From Alphaproteobacteria bacterium (lineage in GTDB: Bacteria > Pseudomonadota > Alphaproteobacteria > RF32 > CAG-239), in the NCBI GenBank assembly GCA_017557925.1, contig JAFYWO010000181.1, positions 1 to 9,416 on the forward strand: 9,416 bases of DNA, read 5' to 3'. The notes under the pieces are model-generated. The model searched no databases. It saw only the letters and a list, made by a program, of their open reading frames with translations, and had not been told where the DNA came from. The position numbers and the translations under genes were made by a program. Positions 1-7,361 of this stretch are shown one piece after another. Within the stretch, counting starts at the first letter, position 1; the number at the start of each line of letters is the position of its first letter.

Positions 1-1347
1 ATAAAGAAAAGTCGCCAAACATACAAAAACGGTGTTTTGCACGGAGTTTCAACTTATTATACACCAAACGGAACAAAAGACAGTGAAATTCCCTACATTT
101 TAGGAACACCCGAAGGTATAGCCTTTTCATATTATGAAGATGGTGAACTAAAAGCCAAAACACCATATAAAAAAGGACAAATCACGGGTGAAAAACGCAC
201 TTTTTATGAAACAGGAAACATAAAAGAACGCATCCCATATATTGCCGACATTCCTGAGGGCGAAGCTAAAACTTATTATGAAGATGGCAAATTAAAACAA
301 ACCTATCAATTTTCCAATGGTATAAAATCCGGTCCGTCAGTAGTATACTATGCTGATGGTAGTGTTGCTGAACAATTTGAGTATAACAATAATACCATTG
401 TAAATGACAGATATATATATTATAAATCCGGCAACCTGAAATCCCGTATAAAATATGCTCAAGGCAAAAAGAATGGTTATACTCAAAACTATTATGAATT
501 GGGCGGTATAGAATCAGAAATACCCTATGTTAATGATGAATTAAGCGGTGTAGGCTCTTTTTATAACAAAAAGGGAGAACTTACATTAAAGGTTACTTAC
601 AAAAACAACATCCGCCAAGGTAAAGCTACTGCCTTTTTCCCAAATGGTAATAAACACATAGTAGCAAACTATCATCAAGACTTAAAAGAAGATATTGAAA
701 CCACATATTACCCTTCAGGTGCGGTTGAAATAGAAACCCCTTATGTAAACGGTATTGTAAATGGTGTCGTTCGTAAATATTATGAATCTTCCGTTCTTGA
801 AAAAGAAATACCATATATTGATGCTATTCCAAACGGCATTGCCAAATTCTATGACCAAACAGGTATGCTGATAACTGAAACAACCTATGAAAAAGGCTCT
901 AAAAATGGTTTGGAAAAAGAATACTCAGCCGACACAACCTTAAAAAGAGAAAAGAATTATCTCAACAACGTCTTAAATGGTGAATATAAAGAGTTTTATC
1001 CATCCGGCAAAGTAAAATCTACAGCTTTTTATGAAGCAGGAAATCTAGAAGGAATTAGCGTTATTTATGATGAAGAAGGCAATATCACCTACGAGATACC
1101 ATACATCAACAACCGCAAAGAAGGTATCGTTAAACGTTATTACAACACCGGAGAAGTTATGGGAGAAATAACATACGAAAAAGGTAAAAAGCATGGTATG
1201 TTAAACGCATATAACAAAGACCAAACATTAATGGCAAAAGTCTTATTTAATAAAGATAAAGCCATAAAAGGTTATAGCCTTAATCACGGAGAAAGTCCTG
1301 AACTAATGACAGAAGAGGAGTTAGAAAGTATCAATAATTCATATTAA
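1..1347 (+). CDS. MORN-repeat (MORN_2/YwqK-type) protein, 5' end outside the window
   Basis: The reading frame is open from base 1 to the TAA at 1345-1347, giving 448 visible residues. The TTG at 37-39 lies inside a repeat and is not the start; the true start is off the left edge. Residues 9-416 (bases 25-1248) are 17 consecutive repeats of exactly 24 residues with no insertion or deletion. Residues 1-8 match the end of one more repeat, and a 32-residue tail holding a degenerate repeat start and an acidic stretch (TEEELE) closes the protein. Each unit has the form (K/N)NG....G....YY.(D/S)G.(L/I)...(I/T)PY, the pattern of the MORN_2 family and of YwqK proteins. Such repeats form stacked beta-hairpins. 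In YwqK-annotated proteins they are called antitoxins, but the function is poorly established, so none is assigned here. A signal peptide could exist outside the window. The autotransporter starts 117 bases downstream on the same strand. Family assignment is confident; role is unknown. Confidence 0.9.
   Translation: MKKSRQTYKNGVLHGVSTYYTPNGTKDSEIPYILGTPEGIAFSYYEDGELKAKTPYKKGQITGEKRTFYETGNIKERIPYIADIPEGEAKTYYEDGKLKQTYQFSNGIKSGPSVVYYADGSVAEQFEYNNNTIVNDRYIYYKSGNLKSRIKYAQGKKNGYTQNYYELGGIESEIPYVNDELSGVGSFYNKKGELTLKVTYKNNIRQGKATAFFPNGNKHIVANYHQDLKEDIETTYYPSGAVEIETPYVNGIVNGVVRKYYESSVLEKEIPYIDAIPNGIAKFYDQTGMLITETTYEKGSKNGLEKEYSADTTLKREKNYLNNVLNGEYKEFYPSGKVKSTAFYEAGNLEGISVIYDEEGNITYEIPYINNRKEGIVKRYYNTGEVMGEITYEKGKKHGMLNAYNKDQTLMAKVLFNKDKAIKGYSLNHGESPELMTEEELESINNSY
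25..1248 (+). repeat. Array of 17 in-phase 72-bp (24-residue) coding repeats
   Basis: The encoded repeats begin KNGVLHG, ILGTPEG, KKGQITG, IADIPEG, SNGIKSG, NNNTIVN, AQGKKNG, VNDELSG, KNNIRQG, HQDLKED, VNGIVNG, IDAIPNG, EKGSKNG, LNNVLNG, EAGNLEG, INNRKEG and EKGKKHG. All are exactly 24 residues long. Repeats 2-3, 12-13 and 16-17 look like copies of a two-repeat module: an (E/K).PY-terminated repeat, then an I....G repeat, then a .KG...G repeat. The nucleotide copies have diverged, so the array is old rather than a recent expansion. Confidence 0.88.
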
Positions 1348-1354
1348 AAAAGTA

Positions 1355-1382
1355 TAGCCTTTTATAACAACATAAGAGGCTA
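1355..1382. other. Hairpin between the MORN gene and the autotransporter gene
   Basis: Bases 1355-1365 pair with 1372-1382: an 11-bp stem with one G-U pair (1361/1376) and a six-base loop, AACAAC. It starts 8 bases after the MORN stop codon. On the + strand it is followed by TAAAAACC rather than a T-run, so it is not a classic terminator for the MORN gene. On the - strand it is followed by TAC and six T (1351-1346), which resembles an intrinsic terminator, yet no - strand gene is visible just upstream of it. It could also be an mRNA 3'-end stabiliser or processing element. Confidence 0.55.
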
Positions 1383-1464
1383 AAAACCAACACATTTTCA
1401 ACAACATTATGCTTTTGCTAATTACATAAAAATTATCAATAGCAATTTTTTAGAGTATACAAAC

Positions 1465-4400
1465 GTGAACAATAAAGTTTTTACAAGTTTTCTAATCAGT
1501 CTTTTAGGTATAACCCCTATAAATAAAGCATATTCACGCCAGGGAACACTTGCGCCTGTTGATTTCAACCAAATGTATCATTTAGCATCAACCGGAAAAA
1601 TAGGTAATTTAAGAAATGCCGTAAACAGAGGCTTAAACATTGATGCAACCAACCTTGAAGGAGATACTGGTCTTTGCATCGCAATTAAACGTAAAAACTA
1701 TATAGCATACAACTCTTTCAGAATGAGCGGAGCAAACCCGAAACACGCTTGCACCTATAAAATATATGATGAATATCAAAAATTCTTAAATTCTAGCGAA
1801 ACGGTTAAAGAAGATAAAATTTTAGGCAACGCACAATCATTATACTATAACGAGGAAGAAACAAAACTTTGGCCTTGGATTTTAGGAGGTGCTATTATTG
1901 GCGGAGGCGCCCTTGCTCTAGGCGGAGGTGGCGGAGGTGGTGGCGGAGCCCCCACAATTGTAGATGACGATACCGAAGTCATCACTCCGATAACCACAGG
2001 AGCGGGGCTTGCAGGTTACATAAAAAATTATTATAAATTGGTAGAAACCGAAGATACAACCAATATCTTAGACATAACATATAACAACGATTCTATTACA
2101 GATATAAATGCAATAAAAATGTTGCCTAATGCTCTTGATATAAGCTCAAATCTTAAAGCTTTCGTCAAAGTAACAAACGGAAATACTTATGAAAATTTAG
2201 GAGAATTTTCACTTGGCAACGGAACTGTCGGTATGGCATCTTATGGTAAAAACAGCGTTATAAAAAATAACGGCAATATAAACATAAGTGCAACCAATGC
2301 ATCTGTCGGAATTGTTGCAAGCAACAGTTCTACCGCATATAATGGTTCAAGTGATTTATATTCAGATGATAATGGAAACATCAACCTATCATTTAAAGGT
2401 AAGACCGCCGGTAATTCCTTGATAGGTATGTATGCAGATACAAATTCCAACATCATAAACTACGGCAAAATAACTTCAACAACTTCAGAAATTGAAAACG
2501 AAAATTCATCTGCTTATCTGACTAGCGTTAATGGCAAAAAGATAAACAGTTTGCTTGATGATGTGCTGGAAGAAACGCCTTCTGTTGATGATGCAATAGA
2601 AGAAACAAATAAAGAACCAAATTCAGGCACACTTGTCGGAATGGGTTTATTCAATTATTATACCGGAACAAACTTAAGCCAAAACACCGTAACTGCCACA
2701 AACTACGGAACTATTGACTTATCTGCCGGACACAACACAGACCAAGATGTAGGTGTATCACTAATTGGTATGGGAAGTTATATTGATGACAAATTCCTAA
2801 ATAAAAACCATAACCCTGCCTATGCAGAACAGATGAAGTTGAATAATGACGGAAACATAAATCTAAAATATCAAGGTAAATACTCTCTGTCTAAAACAGC
2901 ATTAAAATTAGGTGATGGCGGTCTTATCGGTATACGAGCAGACTCACAAACAACCGCCACAAATAAAGGCAACATAGATATAAACTTAACATCAACAACT
3001 CTAGAAAAAGACATAGATGTATCTGCCGGAATGTTAGCAATTCACGGCGCAGAACTCATAAACGGCGATAAGGACGACAATTCTAAAGGTCTGATAAAAA
3101 TTACTAATGATGCCACATCAGGAGGTATAAGTTATGGTATGCTCGCCGCTAAAGGAGATGGCTCACAAACTAGAATATATAACTGGAAAAAACCTATATT
3201 ATCTAATTACGGGCAGATAGATATAGCAGTCAGCAACTCTTATGCAATGGCCTCTTTTGATGGTGGAGAAATCACAAATTACGGCACTATAAATTTAGGT
3301 GTAGAAAACGGACATTCATATTATACAAACAACATAGGTCTTTATTCTGAAGGAAAAGATATATCAGATGCTGCAAGCTTAATAAATAAGGGAATAATTA
3401 ACGTAAATTCTATCCAATCTGTAGCAATGCAACAGATGTTTTCCGGTTCTGTTAATATGATAAATGACGGAATAATATATCTTTCACAAAAAGCAACCGG
3501 CTCCAAAGCTTTTGCCGGAAACTTCTCAACAGCAATCAACAATAAGGATATAATATATAAAGTAGACAACTCCGAAAACTTCAGCTACCCGTTGGTCTCA
3601 GAATACAAAAATTCAGACTGGAATGTAAGAAATAAACCCGTTGCTTCAATCATAAATATTTCCGCAAACAATGAAACAACAAAACAAGATTTTACTAATA
3701 ACGGAACTATTATTTTAGGAGATGCAATATCTAACAATTACAACGGCACTTTCGGAACAGCTGCCATCCAAGTTTCAGAACAAGGAACAGCTATGAATGA
3801 AGAATACAGCATAGACGAGAACGGCAACGAAAGCGGACTTATCTGGTTAAAAAAAGCAGATGATACATACCGTCAATTAAACGTCGGTTTACATCTTGAC
3901 GTTAATGCCAAAAGAGCAGCTGTAGTAAACAATAAAGGAAAAATAGTTGTAGATTCTAATCACTCAATGGGTATTTTAAACAACTCCACCAAAGGGGCAA
4001 CAGCCATCAATAACGGAGATATATATGTAAACGGAAAATACTCTTACGGAATAGCAGGAACAACAGGTTCATATATATCTAATGGTATGAGCACTAATCC
4101 AAATGCCAACATTTATGTAAATTCTAAAGGTTCTGCCGGAATGTTTATTCAAGATGGTGAACTTTACAGTTTTGGTAACATTTACTTAAATGAAAGTAAT
4201 ACCTTCGCAAACATTATTAAAGGAAAAGATGCTGTTGTTAATGATGGAGGAAACATCTTTTTTCATAAAAACCTAAATGATATTGTCTTTTATAAAATCA
4301 TAGACGACGCAGACATTTCTGTCACAAGAGAAGAACCTCTTGTTGTAGATGGTTATACTTTTGCCTTGGTAGAAACAGAAGAAACAGGAGGAACTGTTCG

Positions 4401-7104
4401 TGTTCAAGGAAAATTCAACGCTACGGTAAAAGGCACTAACAGTACTTTATTAAATATCAACGGTGTCGGTTCAAAAGGTTATATTTCAAAATCTGCAAAC
4501 GATTTTACTAACACTCCGGAAATAAACATAGAAAACTCCTCTACAGGTATAAAAGTTCTAAATGGTGGTGAATTAAATATTGATGCAGGAACAATAAACA
4601 TTAGAAACGAAAACACTAAAGGTATAAGTATTATCGGAAATTTATCTACCGAAGATATATCATTCTTAAACATCAAAGGCGGAAACATATATGTCAGTGA
4701 TTCTGCTACCGGTATTACTAGTGATATTTATTCCATAATAAACTTCAACTCCGGCAACCTTGAAGCAAATAATGCTTTGGGTATAAATTTAAATAATAAC
4801 ACTCTTAATTTCAATAGAGGTAACATCAAGGTTATTGATGGAATAGGCATACATAATAACAACAACTCAATAACAAACATATCCGAAAACGCAAAATTAA
4901 CTATAGAAGCAACAAATAATTGCTCAAGTATATTATGCAGAGAAAGTTTGTATTCTAAAGGTGTTGAGATTACGAGTGGCGAAGTAATCAACTATGGAAA
5001 AATTACAGGTTCAGGTATGAATAAAGCCGGTATGGGTGTAAAAATAAACAGTAGCGGTTTATTTGATAATTCACAAACAACAACACACACAGGAACAATT
5101 GTAGATGGTCAAATTTCCTCGCTGAATATCGGTGTATATAATCAAAACAATTTCATAAACAGCGGAAGTATACTAGAGAATTATATCGGTGTATATAATC
5201 AAGGAGGCGTTATTACAAATACTGGTGATTTCAACAAAAACAGCTACGGAATATATCAAGAAAACGGAAGCAGCATCATTAAAGAAGGAACATTTGCAAA
5301 TAATGAATATGCAATTTATGCCATTGGCGGAACTGTAGAAATAAACGGAGGTTCAATCGGTAATGAAACCAGAATCATTGTCGGCGGAAAAACCGGTATA
5401 TACCTAAAGAACGCAAATGCAATAAGTTCTGCCTCAATAGACGTCGGAAGCGGAACAGGTGTTAATGTTGCGGCGTATGGCTCATTTGATAACTCCGGAA
5501 CAATAACTGTTTCTAACGGAACAGGTATAAAAATAGAGAAAAACGGAAATGCTACAAACTCCGGCTATATTACAGTAACAGACACCGGCACTGGAGCTTT
5601 TATAGAAGACGGCGGTATATTCTCTAACAGCGGAACAATCACTTATAATAGCACACTTGGAAGTTGCACTAATTTGGGAACAACGGGTAACTGCATAGAC
5701 ACAAAACCGGAAGAAGATGATGAAGAAGAAAAAGAACTATCAAGCATTGCAGGAATTGTAATGAACACAAACTCTACCCTGATTAACAAAGGAATAATAG
5801 ATGCAGGCAACCAAAAAATAGACTTCAATTCTTCTGATAAAGCCAATGTAATTCTTGCTAAAGGCGGAACATTTAAAGGTTCAGAGTTTAGCGGAGAAAT
5901 TTTAGCAAGCTCAGATATTGTTAAAGGAAACTTTGAGAACAGCTATAACAATAAAAATAGTTTCATAGGAAAAGATGAAGGCTTAAAAGTAACATCTCAG
6001 TCTTATATGTTTGATGCGTCTACTCAAAACAATGAGGATAAAATAGATGTTATCTTAAACAGAAAATCTTTCAGTGATATTGTAGAAGAAAAAGAATTAG
6101 CAGAATTTCTTGAATTAAACTACAGAGAAGAACGTGGTAAAAAAATATTTGATGCCTTAAAAGAAGCAACAAACAAAAAAGAATTTAACGACACAACCAC
6201 ATCTCAAACAGGTAAAAACTTCTATGCAAATATCACCCGTGAAAATATGTCTGTTATAAGAAAAATTACCGACACTCAAAAGAAAAGAATATTAAATAAT
6301 ACCTTAAAAGACTTAAATATGGGTGTATCATATTTCAACACCGGAAAAGACAAAACAGATACACTAAGCAGTTACAGTAATAACACGTTCCAAGCATACA
6401 TTGAAAAATCATTAAAAGACACCAAAAACACAAGTTATGGTTTAACTCTTGTCGGGGCATACTCAGATAGCGATTATGACCAAGCAGATGCAGAAAGAGA
6501 AAACAAAATCTTAATGGTATTCGCTCCTGTTTTATACCGCAACAACAACATATCATATCTAGGTATGGCAAACCTTGGTATCGGTTATGGCGAATATTCC
6601 AGAAACAAATCAACAACAAACTACAAAGCAGATACATTTGATATCTACTATGGTTTAAGCAATAGTCTTGAACACAACACTGACCTGAAGTTATTGGAAT
6701 TGGTAGCTGAAGCCGAATTTAATTTTGCAGGTATATCCTCTAATAAAGCAAAAGAAAAAGATGGCTTAACCCTAAAATCAAATGATGCGTTATCACTAGA
6801 AACAGGTATCGGTCTAAAGTTAAGAAAAACTCTAAAACTTGACAAACAAAAAAGCCTATCATTTGAATTTGGTTCAAAATATTATCACGAGTTCCTTAAC
6901 CCATATTCTAATTTAGAAGCAACAATTAAAGGTAGTCCATTAAGCTTTAATGCCGGACGTTATAATGAGACAGAAGACAGAATAAAAACAACATTAGGTG
7001 CAACCTATAAGGATAGAGATTTTAGTTTGTCTGCTGAAATTTCTCATAATAACGAAAAAGATGATAATATGGAAACAACCATAGATTTGAGGTATCACTT
7101 CTAA
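1465..7104 (+). CDS. Giant autotransporter (type Va) with ankyrin-like N-terminus and beta-helix passenger
   Basis: Encodes 1879 residues. The GTG start is the only usual start codon between the upstream in-frame TAA (1381-1383) and the signal peptide; GAG at 1453-1455 is a weak ribosome site 9 bases upstream. Domains: signal peptide about 1-24 (hydrophobic VFTSFLISLLGITPI, probable cleavage after KAYS); one and a half ankyrin-like repeats about 30-100 (including GDTGLCIAIK and MSGANPK); hydrophobic segment 136-152 starting WPW, then nine Gly (153-161); a passenger of about 200-1530 with many N.G.I.(I/L/V) rungs such as NYGTIDLS and NNGNINI separated by G(M/I).(A/S)-type strands, typical of a beta-helix; a helical linker about 1533-1611; and a C-terminal barrel about 1610-1879 with amphipathic strands ending LRYHF. 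A terminal Phe is the usual outer-membrane barrel signature. By family knowledge the barrel sits in the outer membrane and the passenger is exported to the surface. I see no serine-protease motif, so adhesion or surface coating is the likeliest role (inference). All six cysteines fall in three pairs. Confidence 0.92.
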   Translation: MNNKVFTSFLISLLGITPINKAYSRQGTLAPVDFNQMYHLASTGKIGNLRNAVNRGLNIDATNLEGDTGLCIAIKRKNYIAYNSFRMSGANPKHACTYKIYDEYQKFLNSSETVKEDKILGNAQSLYYNEEETKLWPWILGGAIIGGGALALGGGGGGGGGAPTIVDDDTEVITPITTGAGLAGYIKNYYKLVETEDTTNILDITYNNDSITDINAIKMLPNALDISSNLKAFVKVTNGNTYENLGEFSLGNGTVGMASYGKNSVIKNNGNINISATNASVGIVASNSSTAYNGSSDLYSDDNGNINLSFKGKTAGNSLIGMYADTNSNIINYGKITSTTSEIENENSSAYLTSVNGKKINSLLDDVLEETPSVDDAIEETNKEPNSGTLVGMGLFNYYTGTNLSQNTVTATNYGTIDLSAGHNTDQDVGVSLIGMGSYIDDKFLNKNHNPAYAEQMKLNNDGNINLKYQGKYSLSKTALKLGDGGLIGIRADSQTTATNKGNIDINLTSTTLEKDIDVSAGMLAIHGAELINGDKDDNSKGLIKITNDATSGGISYGMLAAKGDGSQTRIYNWKKPILSNYGQIDIAVSNSYAMASFDGGEITNYGTINLGVENGHSYYTNNIGLYSEGKDISDAASLINKGIINVNSIQSVAMQQMFSGSVNMINDGIIYLSQKATGSKAFAGNFSTAINNKDIIYKVDNSENFSYPLVSEYKNSDWNVRNKPVASIINISANNETTKQDFTNNGTIILGDAISNNYNGTFGTAAIQVSEQGTAMNEEYSIDENGNESGLIWLKKADDTYRQLNVGLHLDVNAKRAAVVNNKGKIVVDSNHSMGILNNSTKGATAINNGDIYVNGKYSYGIAGTTGSYISNGMSTNPNANIYVNSKGSAGMFIQDGELYSFGNIYLNESNTFANIIKGKDAVVNDGGNIFFHKNLNDIVFYKIIDDADISVTREEPLVVDGYTFALVETEETGGTVRVQGKFNATVKGTNSTLLNINGVGSKGYISKSANDFTNTPEINIENSSTGIKVLNGGELNIDAGTINIRNENTKGISIIGNLSTEDISFLNIKGGNIYVSDSATGITSDIYSIINFNSGNLEANNALGINLNNNTLNFNRGNIKVIDGIGIHNNNNSITNISENAKLTIEATNNCSSILCRESLYSKGVEITSGEVINYGKITGSGMNKAGMGVKINSSGLFDNSQTTTHTGTIVDGQISSLNIGVYNQNNFINSGSILENYIGVYNQGGVITNTGDFNKNSYGIYQENGSSIIKEGTFANNEYAIYAIGGTVEINGGSIGNETRIIVGGKTGIYLKNANAISSASIDVGSGTGVNVAAYGSFDNSGTITVSNGTGIKIEKNGNATNSGYITVTDTGTGAFIEDGGIFSNSGTITYNSTLGSCTNLGTTGNCIDTKPEEDDEEEKELSSIAGIVMNTNSTLINKGIIDAGNQKIDFNSSDKANVILAKGGTFKGSEFSGEILASSDIVKGNFENSYNNKNSFIGKDEGLKVTSQSYMFDASTQNNEDKIDVILNRKSFSDIVEEKELAEFLELNYREERGKKIFDALKEATNKKEFNDTTTSQTGKNFYANITRENMSVIRKITDTQKKRILNNTLKDLNMGVSYFNTGKDKTDTLSSYSNNTFQAYIEKSLKDTKNTSYGLTLVGAYSDSDYDQADAERENKILMVFAPVLYRNNNISYLGMANLGIGYGEYSRNKSTTNYKADTFDIYYGLSNSLEHNTDLKLLELVAEAEFNFAGISSNKAKEKDGLTLKSNDALSLETGIGLKLRKTLKLDKQKSLSFEFGSKYYHEFLNPYSNLEATIKGSPLSFNAGRYNETEDRIKTTLGATYKDRDFSLSAEISHNNEKDDNMETTIDLRYHF
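1858..1950 (+). repeat. Hydrophobic WPW segment and poly-glycine tract in the autotransporter
   Basis: Residues 136-152 are Trp-Pro-Trp followed by a Gly/Ala/Ile/Leu stretch long enough to span a membrane. Residues 153-161 are nine glycines encoded by 1921-1947, in which the 9-base unit GGCGGAGGT occurs twice before a permuted copy. This is a GC-rich island in an otherwise A+T-rich gene. The likely role is a flexible hinge between the ankyrin-like segment and the beta-helix. The repetitive DNA could change length by slippage in steps of whole glycines without a frameshift. Confidence 0.7.
2557..2607 (+). repeat. Tandem acidic heptapeptide inside the passenger
   Basis: Residues 365-371 (DDVLEET) are repeated as 375-381 (DDAIEET), separated by PSV. 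The stretch is acidic and looks helical, unlike the Asn/Gly/Ser-rich beta rungs on both sides, so it reads as an insertion looping out of the beta-helix. Confidence 0.6.
5126..5202 (+). repeat. Two identical 20-bp direct repeats 57 bp apart in the passenger coding region
   Basis: Bases 5126-5145 and 5183-5202 are identical (ATATCGGTGTATATAATCAA). Both encode IGVYNQ, in one frame 19 residues apart. Recombination between them would delete or duplicate exactly one 19-residue rung in frame, so this is a plausible length-variation site. Most neighbouring rungs are similar only at protein level. Confidence 0.85.
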
Positions 7105-7118
7105 CAAAAACGCTAAAA

Positions 7119-7180
7119 AATTATTCTTGAATAATTAATTTAACCAAACAACTTAACCCGTTAGTTTGTTTGGTTGAATT
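7119..7180. terminator. Paired hairpins between convergent genes, probable terminator region
   Basis: Two adjacent hairpins follow the autotransporter stop codon. The first (7119-7126 with 7129-7136) is A+T-only apart from its closing C-G pair. It is preceded by six A (7115-7120), which becomes a T-run on the - strand. The second pairs 7137-7156 with 7161-7180 around a CCCG loop: a 20-position stem with two G-U pairs and one C/T mismatch (7152/7165). Its + strand tail (GTTATCTGTTGC) is only mildly T-rich. Placement in the convergent gap supports termination of the autotransporter transcript and a backstop for the gene from the right. Confidence 0.6.
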
Positions 7181-7274
7181 GTTATCTGTTGCACCATATT
7201 TCATTAAATGGAATAACAAGATTTTTCTAAAATAAACAAACACAAAAAAAAGCTATTATATTCAAACTGCGGAT

Positions 7275-7334
7275 AAAAAAAGTGTTCCAACCTTAATACA
7301 TTTCTTTTACAGAAAACATTAAAGAAAGAACACT
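7275..7334 (-). terminator. Probable intrinsic terminator of the Spy-like gene
   Basis: On the - strand, AGTGTTC (7334-7328) pairs with GAACACT (7287-7281), immediately followed by a run of T (complement of the A-run 7275-7280). The 40-base interior contains weaker nested pairs (TTTCT 7301-7305 with AGAAA 7311-7315; TTAAT 7293-7297 with ATTAA 7318-7322). It begins about 28 bases beyond the stop codon of the - strand gene. The long interior is unusual for a terminator, so a structured 3' UTR is an alternative. Confidence 0.45.
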
Positions 7335-7361
7335 AAAAATATTACGAACTTAAATTCCAAA

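Noticed and set aside
37..39. TTG as start codon of the MORN gene
   Set aside because: The frame is open to base 1 and the residues before the TTG continue the 24-residue repeat in phase, so the gene starts outside the window.
25..1248. CRISPR array or recent tandem repeat
   Set aside because: The 72-bp periodicity is in coding sequence, the copies are diverged at DNA level, and there are no spacer-like unique segments.
1456..1461. TATACA just before the autotransporter start as a -10 box
   Set aside because: Transcription would begin at or past the GTG start codon and no -35 box is at the right distance.
2241..6845. Several - strand open frames of 65-100 codons within the autotransporter
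   Set aside because: They are antisense shadows of a repetitive A+T-rich gene; their sequences show no domain pattern and no convincing ribosome sites.
7181..7274. Possible small gene or RNA in the convergent spacer
   Set aside because: No open frame of useful length and no compact folding were seen; only A-rich tracts.
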